Program-made: the position numbers and the translations under genes | Part shown: in pieces, positions 1 through 8,672 of the stretch | Numbering within the stretch: the stretch's first letter is position 1 | Layout of the letters: each line of letters begins with the position of its first letter | Assembly: GCA_031378845.1 (NCBI GenBank) | Contig: JANNES010000015.1 | Span: 434,001-498,000, forward strand | Length of the DNA: 64,000 nucleotides | DNA from: JAJNPS01 sp031378845 | GTDB taxonomy: Bacteria > Pseudomonadota > Alphaproteobacteria > Rhodobacterales > Rhodobacteraceae | Reading direction: 5' to 3' | The notes under the pieces: generated by a model | The model's database searches: none | The model's input: the letters and a program-made list of their open reading frames with translations, nothing else | Told to the model about the DNA's origin: nothing

Positions 1-255
1 GCCGATCATGTAGCCGCCCAGCGCAAAGAACGCCATGTGACCCAGGGAAAGGATCCCCGCATAACCCCAGATCAGGTCCATCGCGACCGCGACCAGACAC
101 AGACACAGCGTCTTTCCCAGCGTTTTGATGAACGAAGTGGATAGAAATGACACCCCATAAGCATCGCTCAAAAAAGTCACTAACAAGGTAAAAAGCGCCA
201 AACCCGCGATGAAGATCAGCACCGAGGGGTTGCGTGCGAAAAAGCTGCGGGTCAT
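1..255 (-). CDS. urtC: Urea ABC transporter permease UrtC, N-terminal part (cut by window edge)
   Basis: The first 85 codons read from the ATG at 255 down to the window start. They give a short cytoplasmic tail with Arg and Lys, a hydrophobic helix (about residues 11-30), then a second segment ending in the LGHMAFFALGGYMIG stretch typical of LivM/UrtC-type branched-chain amino-acid/urea permeases. UrtC is the second inner-membrane permease of the high-affinity urea importer, pairing with UrtB. It starts 4 bases after the urtB stop codon, so the two are surely cotranscribed and probably translationally coupled. The rest of the gene, and the expected ATPases urtD and urtE, lie outside the window. 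Confidence 0.88.
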   Translation of the reverse strand, partial: MTRSFFARNPSVLIFIAGLALFTLLVTFLSDAYGVSFLSTSFIKTLGKTLCLCLVAVAMDLIWGYAGILSLGHMAFFALGGYMIG

Positions 256-259
256 GATC

Positions 260-2191
260 TCAATCCCCCGCCGCACGGCCATGCAGGGCGATGATGCCCC
301 GTGGACGGAACTGGATGAACAAGATGATGAACAAGACCATGTAGGTCTGCGCTGCCAATGTATTTGATGGATTAAGGAATTCGATCACCTTTTGCAGCCC
401 GCCGATCATTGCTGCCCCCGCCAGCATCCCAAAGATGCTGCCGACCCCGCCCACAACCACGGTCATGAAGCTTTGCACGATGTAATCTGACCCCAGCTCT
501 GACGTGACCTTGGCAAAGAGGCCGATCGCCACCCCTGCCACCCCGGCAATCGCCGATCCCAATCCAAAAGTCAGCATGTTGATCCGGTCCGGGTTGATCC
601 CCATACTGGCCGCCATCGCCGGGTTCTGCGTCACCGCCCGCACTTGTAGACCCAGTCGTGTCCGCGTCATCACGACCAAGAAGAACGCCAGGAAAATCAG
701 CGCCAGCCCAAAGATCGCGATGCGGATATAGCTGATCGACACCACGTCATTCAGCACCCAAGCCCCGTCAAGCCATCCCGGCGCCGTCAGTGGCCGTGCC
801 TGCGTGCCAAAGATGTTCTTGGCCAACTGTTGCAACGCAATCGAAATCCCGAATGTTGCCAGCAATGTCTCCAGCGGTCGCCGCGCCAGATGCCGGATCA
901 CCAGCCGCTCAAGCGCCACACCGGCCAGAAACGTCACTAAGAACGCCAAAGGCAGGGAAATCACGATGCTCAGCGTCGGGTTCGGGATCACCTGCTGCAC
1001 CAGATAGCCGACATAGGCGCCCATCATGATGAACTCGCCATGCGCCATGTTGATGACGCGCATGACGCCAAAGGTGATGGCCAGGCCAATGGCCGCCAGG
1101 AAATAAATCGAGGCCAGTGACAGTGCGTCCAAAGCAAGATCCGCGGCCTGCATCACACCGACAGCACGATCCACCCGTGTCAGTGCGGCGGCTGCGGCGA
1201 CCGTCACCTGCGCATTGGACTCGTTATAGACGTCATAGAACTGATGTGCGACCACAGCAGCGGCCACCTCGTCGTCCGTGGCAGCAAAAGGCACTGTCCC
1301 CGCGACCTCCAGCGCCGTGTAGGCGCGGTTCCGGGCATCTTCGCTGTTCAATTCCGCCACTGGGACGCCGCCAGACGCGCCATCCGCGGTGTTGGCCAGC
1401 AGCGCCGCCCTTTGATCTTCGCGCGTCAACCGTGCCGGGGCCATGCCGGCCGCAACCAGCATGTCATAAGCTTCAACCGGACTGATGTCTTTGCCGACAG
1501 ACAAGCGGCGCGCCACGTTGCCTTCGGGTGCCGCCAGACCCGCCACGCGCGTCGTCGCCACGAGTGGGTTCAGGACAGCCCGCACGTCGACGCCAAGATC
1601 CGCACCGAACCCTTCGATGGCCGCCACCCGAGCCTTCGGGTCCTCATCAAAGCCCACCGTCAGCAAACGCTCCAAGCGTACCATCCGCGCCTTGAGGGTC
1701 CCGTCGCTGGTCGCCGCGATCGCAGCGCGCAATGGCGCAAGGTTCGCGCCATCCGGGTCCCGCGCGACAGAGGCAAGCGCGGATTCCACCTGCGCCGGAT
1801 CAGTCAGCTGAAACTGCACGAGAGCTGTGGCGATCAGGCTGCGTACGCCAGAATTTGGCTTCAGGACCACGATGTCGCCTTTGGGCGCATCACCAGCCGC
1901 TGCGCCTGCAAGGCTGGTCAACCCCCAAACCTCGCCGTTGTCATCGAGAATGAAAAACAGCCCGTCGGACGCGCGCAAACCGAGTCTTTTGTCAGCCCAC
2001 GCCGCTAGCAGTGCCGGCGTCGCGAGATCGCCGCTTGCCACCAGTGCGTCAATCACCGGTCCGATTGTCTGACGAGAAGGTTTGACGATCTTGTCGCGGT
2101 TCGCTGCTGCAACATCGGCAACCGTTTGGGCGAGGGCCGCAAGGGGCCAGCCCAAGGCCAGCAGGGCCAGGCAGATCAGAAATTTGCGCAT
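260..2191 (-). CDS. urtB: Urea ABC transporter permease UrtB with long N-terminal extracytoplasmic domain
   Basis: Inner-membrane permease of the urea importer. I chose the ATG at 2191 (643 residues) because it opens a clean signal-like segment (MRKFLICLALLALGWPLAALAQ) preceded by GGGA; an upstream start at 2314 would add 41 residues with no such character. Residues about 22-345 form an Ala-rich, non-membrane region presumably in the periplasm. Residues from about 350 hold the LivH-like permease with several helices, including the INMAHGEFIMMGAYVGY signature. The extension makes it much longer than LivH-type permeases of about 300 residues but is usual for proteobacterial UrtB. It lies 50 bases after urtA and 4 bases before urtC. 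Confidence 0.93.
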   Translation of the reverse strand: MRKFLICLALLALGWPLAALAQTVADVAAANRDKIVKPSRQTIGPVIDALVASGDLATPALLAAWADKRLGLRASDGLFFILDDNGEVWGLTSLAGAAAGDAPKGDIVVLKPNSGVRSLIATALVQFQLTDPAQVESALASVARDPDGANLAPLRAAIAATSDGTLKARMVRLERLLTVGFDEDPKARVAAIEGFGADLGVDVRAVLNPLVATTRVAGLAAPEGNVARRLSVGKDISPVEAYDMLVAAGMAPARLTREDQRAALLANTADGASGGVPVAELNSEDARNRAYTALEVAGTVPFAATDDEVAAAVVAHQFYDVYNESNAQVTVAAAAALTRVDRAVGVMQAADLALDALSLASIYFLAAIGLAITFGVMRVINMAHGEFIMMGAYVGYLVQQVIPNPTLSIVISLPLAFLVTFLAGVALERLVIRHLARRPLETLLATFGISIALQQLAKNIFGTQARPLTAPGWLDGAWVLNDVVSISYIRIAIFGLALIFLAFFLVVMTRTRLGLQVRAVTQNPAMAASMGINPDRINMLTFGLGSAIAGVAGVAIGLFAKVTSELGSDYIVQSFMTVVVGGVGSIFGMLAGAAMIGGLQKVIEFLNPSNTLAAQTYMVLFIILFIQFRPRGIIALHGRAAGD

Positions 2192-2241
2192 ATTTGTCCC
2201 GAAAAAGGGCAGGGGCCCAAACGCCCCCGCCCATGACGTCA

Positions 2242-3525
2242 TCAATAGTTCGACTTGATCTGCACGCAGGTCTTGGTCTCGGTGTTGTACATTCCGCAAT
2301 CCAGACCTGGCCAATCAGAGTCTAGTACCGCCGACTCCGGCAAAAAGTCGGTCCAGGCGTCGCCGGCTACCGGCTCGGTCTGGCTGATGATGTCGAACTG
2401 CCCGTCGGCCCGGATCTCGCCGATCAGCACCGGCTTGGTCAGGTGATGGTTCGCAAGCATCTTGGCGATACCGCCGGTCAGGTTCGGCACTTCCAACCCA
2501 TACATCTTGGCCCGGACGTCATCGACCGCCGTGGTGCCAGCCGCTTCAACCGCCTTGACCCACATCGCAAAGCCGATGACATGCGCCTCCATGGGGTCAT
2601 TCGTCACGCGGTTTTCGCCGGCAAAAGCCTTCCATTTGGTGATGAACTCCGCGTTCACCGGCACGTCTGCGGTCATGAAGTAGTTCCACGCCGCCAGATG
2701 CCCGACAAGGTTCGACGTATCCAGACCCGACAGCTCTTCTTCACCGACAGAGAACGCCACGACGGGAATGTCCACTGCCGACACGCCTGCGGCGGCCAGT
2801 TCCTTGTAAAAACCGATATTGGCGTCGCCGTTGACGGTCGAGATGACGCCGACTTTCTTGCCGTCTGCGCCAAGCGCCACCACGTCAGCCACGATCTTGG
2901 ACCAGTCGGAATGCCCAAAGGGCGTGTAGTTGACGAAGATGTCCTCCTTCGGGATCCCCTTGGAGATTAGGTAGCTTTCCAGAATGTTGTTCGTGGTGCG
3001 CGGATAGACATAGTCGGTCCCCAGCAGCGCGAATTTCTGCACGCCAAGTTCTTGCAGATAGTAATCGGTCGCAGGGATCGCCTGCTGGTTCGGGGCAGCA
3101 CCGGTGTAGAATACATTCTTGGAGGACTCCTCGCCCTCGTACTGCACCGGGTAGAACAACAACCCGTTCAGCTCTTCAATAACCGGCAGTACCGACTTAC
3201 GCGATACCGAGGTCCAGCAACCGAACATCACGTCAACCTTGCTGACTGTCAGCAACTCGCGTGCCTTTTCTGCAAAAAGCGGCCAATCCGACGCCGGGTC
3301 CACCACCACTGCTTCGATTTGCCGACCGAGGATCCCGCCTTTGGCGTTCTGCTCTTGGATCAGCATCATCATCGTGTCTTTCAGCGTCGTCTCGGAAATC
3401 GCCATCGTCCCGGACAGCGAGTGCAGGACACCCACCTTGATGGGGCCTTCTTGCGATAACGCGATGCGCGGTGCAGCAATTGCAGCGACCCCGCTGGCAA
3501 GCAACATGCGGCGTGTCAGTTTCAT
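2242..3525 (-). CDS. urtA: Urea-binding periplasmic protein UrtA
   Basis: Solute-binding protein (427 residues) that captures urea in the periplasm and hands it to UrtB/UrtC. The start at 3525 gives a signal peptide with paired arginines (KLTRRMLLASG), which resembles a Tat signal although a Sec route is possible. The mature part begins IKVGVLHSLSGTMAISE, the usual opening of this family, and carries the GCWTSVSRKSVLPV and LFYPVQYEGEE stretches characteristic of urea/amide receptors such as UrtA and FmdD. First gene of the visible urt operon. The AAAGGGA ribosome binding site sits in a foldable leader described separately. Expression is probably nitrogen-controlled, but I found no convincing sigma-54 promoter. 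Confidence 0.95.
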   Translation of the reverse strand: MKLTRRMLLASGVAAIAAPRIALSQEGPIKVGVLHSLSGTMAISETTLKDTMMMLIQEQNAKGGILGRQIEAVVVDPASDWPLFAEKARELLTVSKVDVMFGCWTSVSRKSVLPVIEELNGLLFYPVQYEGEESSKNVFYTGAAPNQQAIPATDYYLQELGVQKFALLGTDYVYPRTTNNILESYLISKGIPKEDIFVNYTPFGHSDWSKIVADVVALGADGKKVGVISTVNGDANIGFYKELAAAGVSAVDIPVVAFSVGEEELSGLDTSNLVGHLAAWNYFMTADVPVNAEFITKWKAFAGENRVTNDPMEAHVIGFAMWVKAVEAAGTTAVDDVRAKMYGLEVPNLTGGIAKMLANHHLTKPVLIGEIRADGQFDIISQTEPVAGDAWTDFLPESAVLDSDWPGLDCGMYNTETKTCVQIKSNY

Positions 3526-3872
3526 GTATTCGGTCCCTTTTCGACAGAGCTGCCCTCTGCCTTTCCATTTTGCTGGAAAGGGACCATATTTGGTCGGCAG
3601 CCTCGGTTGCACCCCGTGCGGTGGCGACGAATGTCCAGTTCAGCGCGTCACCGCACACCCACTTAGCGGCCGCACCAAAGTCGGCCTCGAACAACCAAGA
3701 ACGACTGCGGCGGCGTTTCAACGCAAAGGGCGGGCGACGAACGACATACGGCCGCGCAAGTATGAAATCTTGTGCGCGGTCGTTGCGCATGCTCGAATTT
3801 CAACCGTTTTCTAAAGGCAACACCCACAATCGCGGGCTTTGGCGGCGCGCGCTGGCGGCGGACGTCAGAAAC
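3526..3872 (-). promoter_or_regulatory. urtA upstream region with alternative hairpins around the ribosome binding site
   Basis: This 347-base gap between mutS and urtA holds no credible gene. Read on the minus strand, the last 70 bases before urtA contain GACCA (3595-3591) pairing with TGGTC (3586-3582), CCTTTCCA (3581-3574) pairing with TGGAAAGG (3567-3560) and CAGAG (3559-3555) pairing with CTCTG (3549-3545). They also contain GGTCCCTTT (3585-3577), which is perfectly complementary to AAAGGGACC (3540-3532). The latter includes the urtA Shine-Dalgarno sequence. The long pairing and the local CCTTTCCA hairpin use the same bases and exclude each other. The urtA promoter must lie in this interval, but its position is not clear from sequence. 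Confidence 0.55.
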
Positions 3873-6512
3873 TTAGCCCGAGGGTTTTGTCATCTCGCGC
3901 AGTTCGTAGATCAGTTGCAGCGCTTCGATTGGTGTCAGCGTGTCAGGGTGCACCTCTTTCAACTTTTCTTCGACTGCCGAGGTTTTCCCGCGCGGTGCCG
4001 CGACCGGTGCTGCCCGAAACAGTGGCAAATCGTCGATCAGCACCTTTTGCCGCCCCGGCCCGTCGCGTTCGCCCTTTTCCAGCGCCTCCAGAACCACCTT
4101 GGCGCGGTCAACGACTCTGGCAGGCAATCCTGCCAGCCGCGCCACCTGCACGCCATAAGACCGGTCCGCCGCCCCTTTGCGCACCTCGTGCAAGAAAATC
4201 ACGTCGCCGTCCCATTCCTTGACGGTGACGGTTGCGTTCTCGACCCCGGTGAGTTTCCCCGCCAACGCCGTCATCTCGTGATAATGGGTGGCGAAAAGCG
4301 CGCGGCATTGGTTCACGTCATGCAGATGTTCCAATGTTGCCCAGGCGATCGACAGCCCGTCATAAGTCGCCGTTCCGCGCCCGATCTCGTCCAGAATCAC
4401 AAGCGCCCGGTCATCCGCCTGATTGAGAATCGCCGCTGTCTCCACCATCTCGACCATGAACGTCGAGCGCCCGCGCGCGAGGTCATCGGCGGCACCAACC
4501 CGGCTGAAGATCTGGCTGACCAGCCCGATACGCGCCGACCCTGCCGGCACAAAGGACCCGGCCTGCGCCAAAAGGGCGATCAGGGCATTCTGGCGCAGAA
4601 AGGTCGATTTGCCGGCCATGTTCGGTCCGGTCAAAAGCCAGATCGCGGGCGTCTCGCCCGCCGTCAGCGCGCAGTCATTGGCAACAAAAGGCCCCGCACC
4701 TTGCCGTGCCAAAGCGCGCTCCACCACCGGATGCCGCCCGCCCAGAATCTGGAACGCGCGACTGTCATCGACTACGGGCGCAGACCAATCCTCGGCTGCC
4801 GCAAGATCGGCAAATGCCGCGCTCAGGTCGATCTCGGCCAAGGCGCGCGCCACCGCACCAATCGGGCTGGCCTGGTCCAGAATGGCGCCCAGAAGGCTGT
4901 CATAGTAACGTTTTTCAAGCTCGGTCGCATGGTTTGCTGCATTCAGGATCTTGGTCTCCAGCGCGGACAACTCGACCGTGGTGAACCGCACTTGCCCGGC
5001 CGTTGTCTGGCGATGGATAAAGGTGGCATTCAACGGTGGCGACAACATTCGTTCGGCATGCGTGGCCGTCGTCTCGATGAAATAGCCGAGCACATTGTTG
5101 TGCTTGATCTTCAGGCTGGCGATCCCGGTCAGTGCTGCAAACTCTGCCTGCATCCGCGCAATGACGCCGCGCCCTTCATCCCGCAGCGAACGCGTCTCAT
5201 CCAGCTCGGGGTCATAGCCCGCCGCAATGAAACCCCCATCGCGGACCAGCAAAGGCGGTTGCGCGACCAGCGCGCGCTCCAGAAGGGCAATCAGGTTGTC
5301 CTGTCCGACCAAATCGCGCGCTGCACTGGCCAAAAGCCCCTCTGCCCTCGCCAAAAGCTGTGCAATGACCTCGGCCTGCGCAAGGCCCGCCCGGATGGCC
5401 GTCAGGTCACGCGGCCCGCCCCGGTCCAGCGCCAATCGCGACAGCGCCCGGTCGATGTCGGGCACCCGCCGCAAGGCTGCGCGCACATCCTCGCGCAAGC
5501 GGGCATCGTTGACCATCCGCTGCACCGCTGCCTGTCGCGCATGGATCACTTCCAGATCGCGCGATGGCGCTGAGATTCTGCGATCCAAGAGCCGCGCGCC
5601 CGCCGCTGTGACGGTCCGATCAATCGCGGCCAGCAATGACCCCTCACGCCCGCCTGACAAGGCATGGGTGATCTCAAGATTTCGCCGGGTCGCAGCATCG
5701 ATCTGGACCAGCCCGCCGGCCTCTTCGCGCACCGGCACGCGCAGCAAGGGCAGACGGCCTTTCTGCGTCAGGTCCAGATAGTCGATCAGCCCGCCCATCG
5801 CAGCAATCTCGGCCCGGTCGAATGCGCCAAAGCCGTCAAGACTGCCAACCGCAAACAGCGTGCAAAGCCGCCGCTCGGCGCCGCTGCTGTCAAAACTTGC
5901 GCGCGACAGCGGCGTCAACGCGGCACCAAGATCCGTCACTATTCCTGCTAAATCGGCCTCAAACCCTTCGGCTACCAGAACCTCGCGGGGGGCCAGCCGC
6001 GCCAGTTCCGGACCCAGTCGTACCAAGGGGCACTGCATAACCCGCAGCTCTCCGGTCGAGATATCGGCCCATGCCAGCGCGGCCAGATCCCGCACTTGGG
6101 CAAAGGCGGCAAGGTAGTTGTGTCGTCGCGCCTCCAAAAGGGAATCCTCGGTCAGCGTCCCCGGCGTCACCAGCCGCACCACCGCCCGCTTGACCACCGA
6201 TTTCGACCCGCGCTTTTTCGCCTCTGCCGGGTCCTCCATCTGTTCTGCAATAGCGACGCGAAATCCCTTGCGGATCAGCGTCAGCAGATAGCCTTCGGCA
6301 CTGTGCACGGGCACGCCGCACATCGGGATGTCTGCACCCTGATGATAGCCCCGCTTGGTCAGAGCGATATCCAGCGCCGCCGAAGCAGCGACAGCGTCAT
6401 CAAAAAACATCTCGTAGAAATCACCCATCCGATAGAACAACAGCGCACCAGCATTTTGCGCCTTGATCTCCAGATATTGAACCATCATCGGTGTTGCTAC
6501 GTCGTCAGTCAT
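3873..6512 (-). CDS. mutS: DNA mismatch repair protein MutS
   Basis: Cytoplasmic ATPase (879 residues, normal length) that recognises mispaired bases and small loops and recruits MutL. The mismatch-wedge residues are visible as Phe32-Tyr-Glu34 in GDFYEMF. The C-terminal ATPase has a Walker A loop (GPNMAGKST), a Walker B region (ALVILDEIGRGT) and the ATHYHE switch, all intact. The start at 6512 is the conserved N-terminal position for alphaproteobacterial MutS. It is transcribed alone, between the urt operon promoter region and a decayed gene. Its complementary strand contains a very long open frame (3471-5573) that I regard as a codon-usage shadow. Confidence 0.98.
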   Translation of the reverse strand: MTDDVATPMMVQYLEIKAQNAGALLFYRMGDFYEMFFDDAVAASAALDIALTKRGYHQGADIPMCGVPVHSAEGYLLTLIRKGFRVAIAEQMEDPAEAKKRGSKSVVKRAVVRLVTPGTLTEDSLLEARRHNYLAAFAQVRDLAALAWADISTGELRVMQCPLVRLGPELARLAPREVLVAEGFEADLAGIVTDLGAALTPLSRASFDSSGAERRLCTLFAVGSLDGFGAFDRAEIAAMGGLIDYLDLTQKGRLPLLRVPVREEAGGLVQIDAATRRNLEITHALSGGREGSLLAAIDRTVTAAGARLLDRRISAPSRDLEVIHARQAAVQRMVNDARLREDVRAALRRVPDIDRALSRLALDRGGPRDLTAIRAGLAQAEVIAQLLARAEGLLASAARDLVGQDNLIALLERALVAQPPLLVRDGGFIAAGYDPELDETRSLRDEGRGVIARMQAEFAALTGIASLKIKHNNVLGYFIETTATHAERMLSPPLNATFIHRQTTAGQVRFTTVELSALETKILNAANHATELEKRYYDSLLGAILDQASPIGAVARALAEIDLSAAFADLAAAEDWSAPVVDDSRAFQILGGRHPVVERALARQGAGPFVANDCALTAGETPAIWLLTGPNMAGKSTFLRQNALIALLAQAGSFVPAGSARIGLVSQIFSRVGAADDLARGRSTFMVEMVETAAILNQADDRALVILDEIGRGTATYDGLSIAWATLEHLHDVNQCRALFATHYHEMTALAGKLTGVENATVTVKEWDGDVIFLHEVRKGAADRSYGVQVARLAGLPARVVDRAKVVLEALEKGERDGPGRQKVLIDDLPLFRAAPVAAPRGKTSAVEEKLKEVHPDTLTPIEALQLIYELREMTKPSG

Positions 6513-6604
6513 GCATCCCCCAAGCTCCGGCGCAAACCCTACAAACTGCAGACCGCGCGGAAAAGTGGCAAAGCGTCAGGCCGGGGCAACTACCCTGCCG
6601 CGCG

Positions 6605-7082
6605 CTACTGCCCTGCTGCACCCGAAGTCGCGGGCGCGAACCGCCACACCTGATAAGGTGCGGCCCCGACATGATGTTCGGGCATGGCAGCACCAGTTCC
6701 GGAATGGCGCTGTCAGATTAGTACAGCCCACCCTCCGGCCCAAAAGACAGCGCGTCTGCCCAGGCAGACCGGGGTATCCTTGACCACGGTTGTCGGGGTT
6801 CCGTCGGGGGGCAAGCGCCACGGTCGCTTGATGTTGGACATCGGTGAAAAAGACATTCCCCCGATCGTCGATCGAAAGCCCGTCAATCAGTGGCTTTGGA
6901 CCAGCGGCCTCGATTGCCGCCCCCCGCACCGCGCCTTCTGCCGCAGGATCGTGAAGCAGCGCTGCGGGCCGCCGACAAAGCGTCGGGCGGTCGGATGTCA
7001 CCACCGCGTTGGCAGTCCGCTCAGGCAGGCGCAGCGCGGTCAGCCTAAGGCGGGCTTCGATCAAAGGCGAGCCACAGTGCAA
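6605..7082 (-). pseudogene. Remnant of an SMP-30/major-royal-jelly (yellow)-type beta-propeller protein
   Basis: No intact frame, but minus-strand pieces in different frames join into one recognisable C-terminal half. One frame gives GPKPLIDGLSIDDRGNVFF and TDVQHQATVAL. A shifted frame gives PPDGTPTTVVKD. Another gives WADALSFGPEGGLY, a stop, then SDSAIPELVLP, and a last frame gives PYQVWRFAPATSG ending at 6605. These are the propeller repeats of the royal-jelly/yellow or gluconolactonase-like group. At least three frameshifts and one stop are present and the N-terminal half is missing, so the gene is dead. The 5' boundary is approximate. The 92 bases up to mutS show nothing else. Confidence 0.7.
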
Positions 7083-7149
7083 GGACTGCGAAATACGTTA
7101 CTAACATCGCAAAACCAGGGATCTATGTCAACGCTTTCACGCCGTGCGC

Positions 7150-7977
7150 CTAGTGGCTGGCCGCTGGGATATGGCCCCAGTGTGCAAGATCGGCCAACGT
7201 GTCCTTCAGGCTTTGCGCGACGGGGCGATACCGGATCCCAAGATCGCGGGTTGACCGGGACGTATCGTAACGCGGCACCCGGCCCAGATGGGTGCGCAGA
7301 TAACTCCCAACCCCTTGGGGTTGCCCATAGCTGGTAATTTTCATCAAGGCAGTTCCGAAACTGCCACTAAGGTCCCGCGTTGGCAACCTGCCCGCATATC
7401 CTTCGGCGCGCATCAGGGTGATGGTCTCGGCCATGCTCATGTTGCCGGCGGCGCAAAGATAGCGACCTGCCGCGGTCAGCTGATCCATCGCCGCAACATG
7501 TGCCGCCGCCACATCGCGCACGTCAACAAACCCCCAGGTCAACGCCAGGATCGCCGGGTAACTGCCGTTGAACATGTCCACCAATGTCTGCGGCGAGGTG
7601 TTGATCGCTGCAGTATGCGACGGACCAATGACGAGGAACGGATTGATCACCGCCGCGCGCAGCATCGATCGTGTGCCGTGAACCGCCGGATCAAGCAGAT
7701 CGCGCAGCGGATCCTATACGTTGATCGCATAGGGGCTGGCCAGATGCAGGATCGCATCGACATCGGTATGGGTAACAAACGGGTCCGCCGACATCAGATC
7801 GGCGGCAACCAGCGACAACCGTTCTGCGCCCGCCATCGCACGCAGATGTGCAGTTTTGGTACCATCCGTAGGATTACGGACGGTCCCCGTCACTTGATGC
7901 CCCGCCGCCAGAAGCTGCTCGATCACATGTCCTGCAATAAAGCCGGATGCCCCGCTGACCAAAACTGTGCTTGCCAT
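7150..7977 (-). pseudogene. Broken NAD(P)-dependent reductase of the dihydroflavonol-4-reductase (extended SDR) family
   Basis: The N-terminal piece begins at 7977 with a Rossmann motif (VSGASGFIAGHV, GxxGxxG) and reaches LHLASPYAINV, then hits an amber stop at 7714-7716. The same frame continues (DPLRDLLDPAVHGTRSM) and later gives NPFLVIGPSHTAAINTS and the normal family C-terminus, ending at 7150. Between RSMLRAA and VINPFLVIGP roughly 70-80 residues expected in this family are missing without loss of frame, including the catalytic Tyr-x-x-x-Lys. Both a nonsense mutation and an internal deletion therefore inactivate it. It is divergent from an intact TetR gene that probably regulated it. Confidence 0.85.
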
Positions 7978-8005
7978 CCACTTACCTCAGAATTATATTA
8001 CGACT

Positions 8006-8031
8006 TGAACGATTAAAAACTGTTTCGTTCA
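8006..8031. promoter_or_regulatory. Candidate TetR operator between divergent genes
   Basis: In the 72-base, AT-rich gap between the reductase remnant and the TetR gene there is a perfect inverted repeat, TGAACGA (8006-8012) and TCGTTCA (8025-8031), separated by 12 bases. The inner part carries AAAAC and GTTT. Length, symmetry and placement 19 bases before the TetR start codon fit an autoregulatory TetR operator that would also have controlled the opposite gene. Binding is inferred from position only. Confidence 0.5.
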
Positions 8032-8049
8032 TATAATGCAAGAGATCAG

Positions 8050-8598
8050 ATGACTGGTTCCGCCTCCGATTTATCCCCGCTCAAGGCGGCCCGCCGCGAC
8101 AAGCTGCTTGATGTGGCGGAGCGGATGTTTATCAGCCAAGGTTTTCGGGCGACAACCATCGAAGGTCTGGCGGATGCAGCTGGCCTGTCAAAAGTGACAA
8201 TCTATGGATATTTCGTTGACAAGGGCGCGGTTTTTGAGGCGGTCGCCATACGACTGGCCGAACGCCTGCGCGCGGCGGTGACGGCTGAACTGCGAACCGA
8301 TGCGCCGACGGCACAGCGCGTGACGCAAGCACTGACTGTCAAGCATGTCTTCGTCTATGACCTTGTCCGCACATCCGCATTTGCGACGGAACTCATGGCC
8401 CAAAAGGCGGTGGTCGGGCGCATCTTCAACGCTCTGGACACGGACCTGACCGCACAGATCGCGGCCTTGCTGGCCGATCATCAGGCGGCGCGCATCTTGT
8501 TCAACGGGGCGCTGGGCATCGCCGACGCATCGGCAACCAAAGCGGGGCTTGAACAAGACATCGCCCGTCTCGTGACAACGTTTCTCGCCAAAGTTTGA
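8050..8598 (+). CDS. TetR/AcrR family transcriptional regulator
   Basis: A 182-residue regulator. Residues about 15-62 are a canonical TetR helix-turn-helix (LLDVAERMFISQGF through TIEGLADAAGLSKVTIYGYF with the usual Lys shortly after). The C-terminal ligand-binding part is somewhat short and not assignable to a subgroup. The gene is intact while the divergent reductase is a pseudogene, so the regulator may have lost its local target. The upstream palindrome at 8006-8031 is the probable operator. It is convergent with msrA, with 74 bases between them that show no clear terminator. Confidence 0.85.
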   Translation: MTGSASDLSPLKAARRDKLLDVAERMFISQGFRATTIEGLADAAGLSKVTIYGYFVDKGAVFEAVAIRLAERLRAAVTAELRTDAPTAQRVTQALTVKHVFVYDLVRTSAFATELMAQKAVVGRIFNALDTDLTAQIAALLADHQAARILFNGALGIADASATKAGLEQDIARLVTTFLAKV

Positions 8599-8672
8599 TC
8601 CTCTGGGGCGCGCAACCAAACCGGAACTGGCGCCATGGGACGTCGCCACGCTGCACCAGCGCCTGACCGTCC

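Noticed and set aside
3600..3660. Possible sigma-54 (-24/-12) promoter upstream of urtA
   Set aside because: A CACGG...TGCA pair exists on the minus strand, but the spacing is one base short and the GG of the -24 element is missing.
3471..5573. 700-codon open frame on the plus strand opposite mutS
   Set aside because: It is a shadow: amino-acid content is Arg/Gln/His-rich without domains, and mutS on the other strand is fully conserved.
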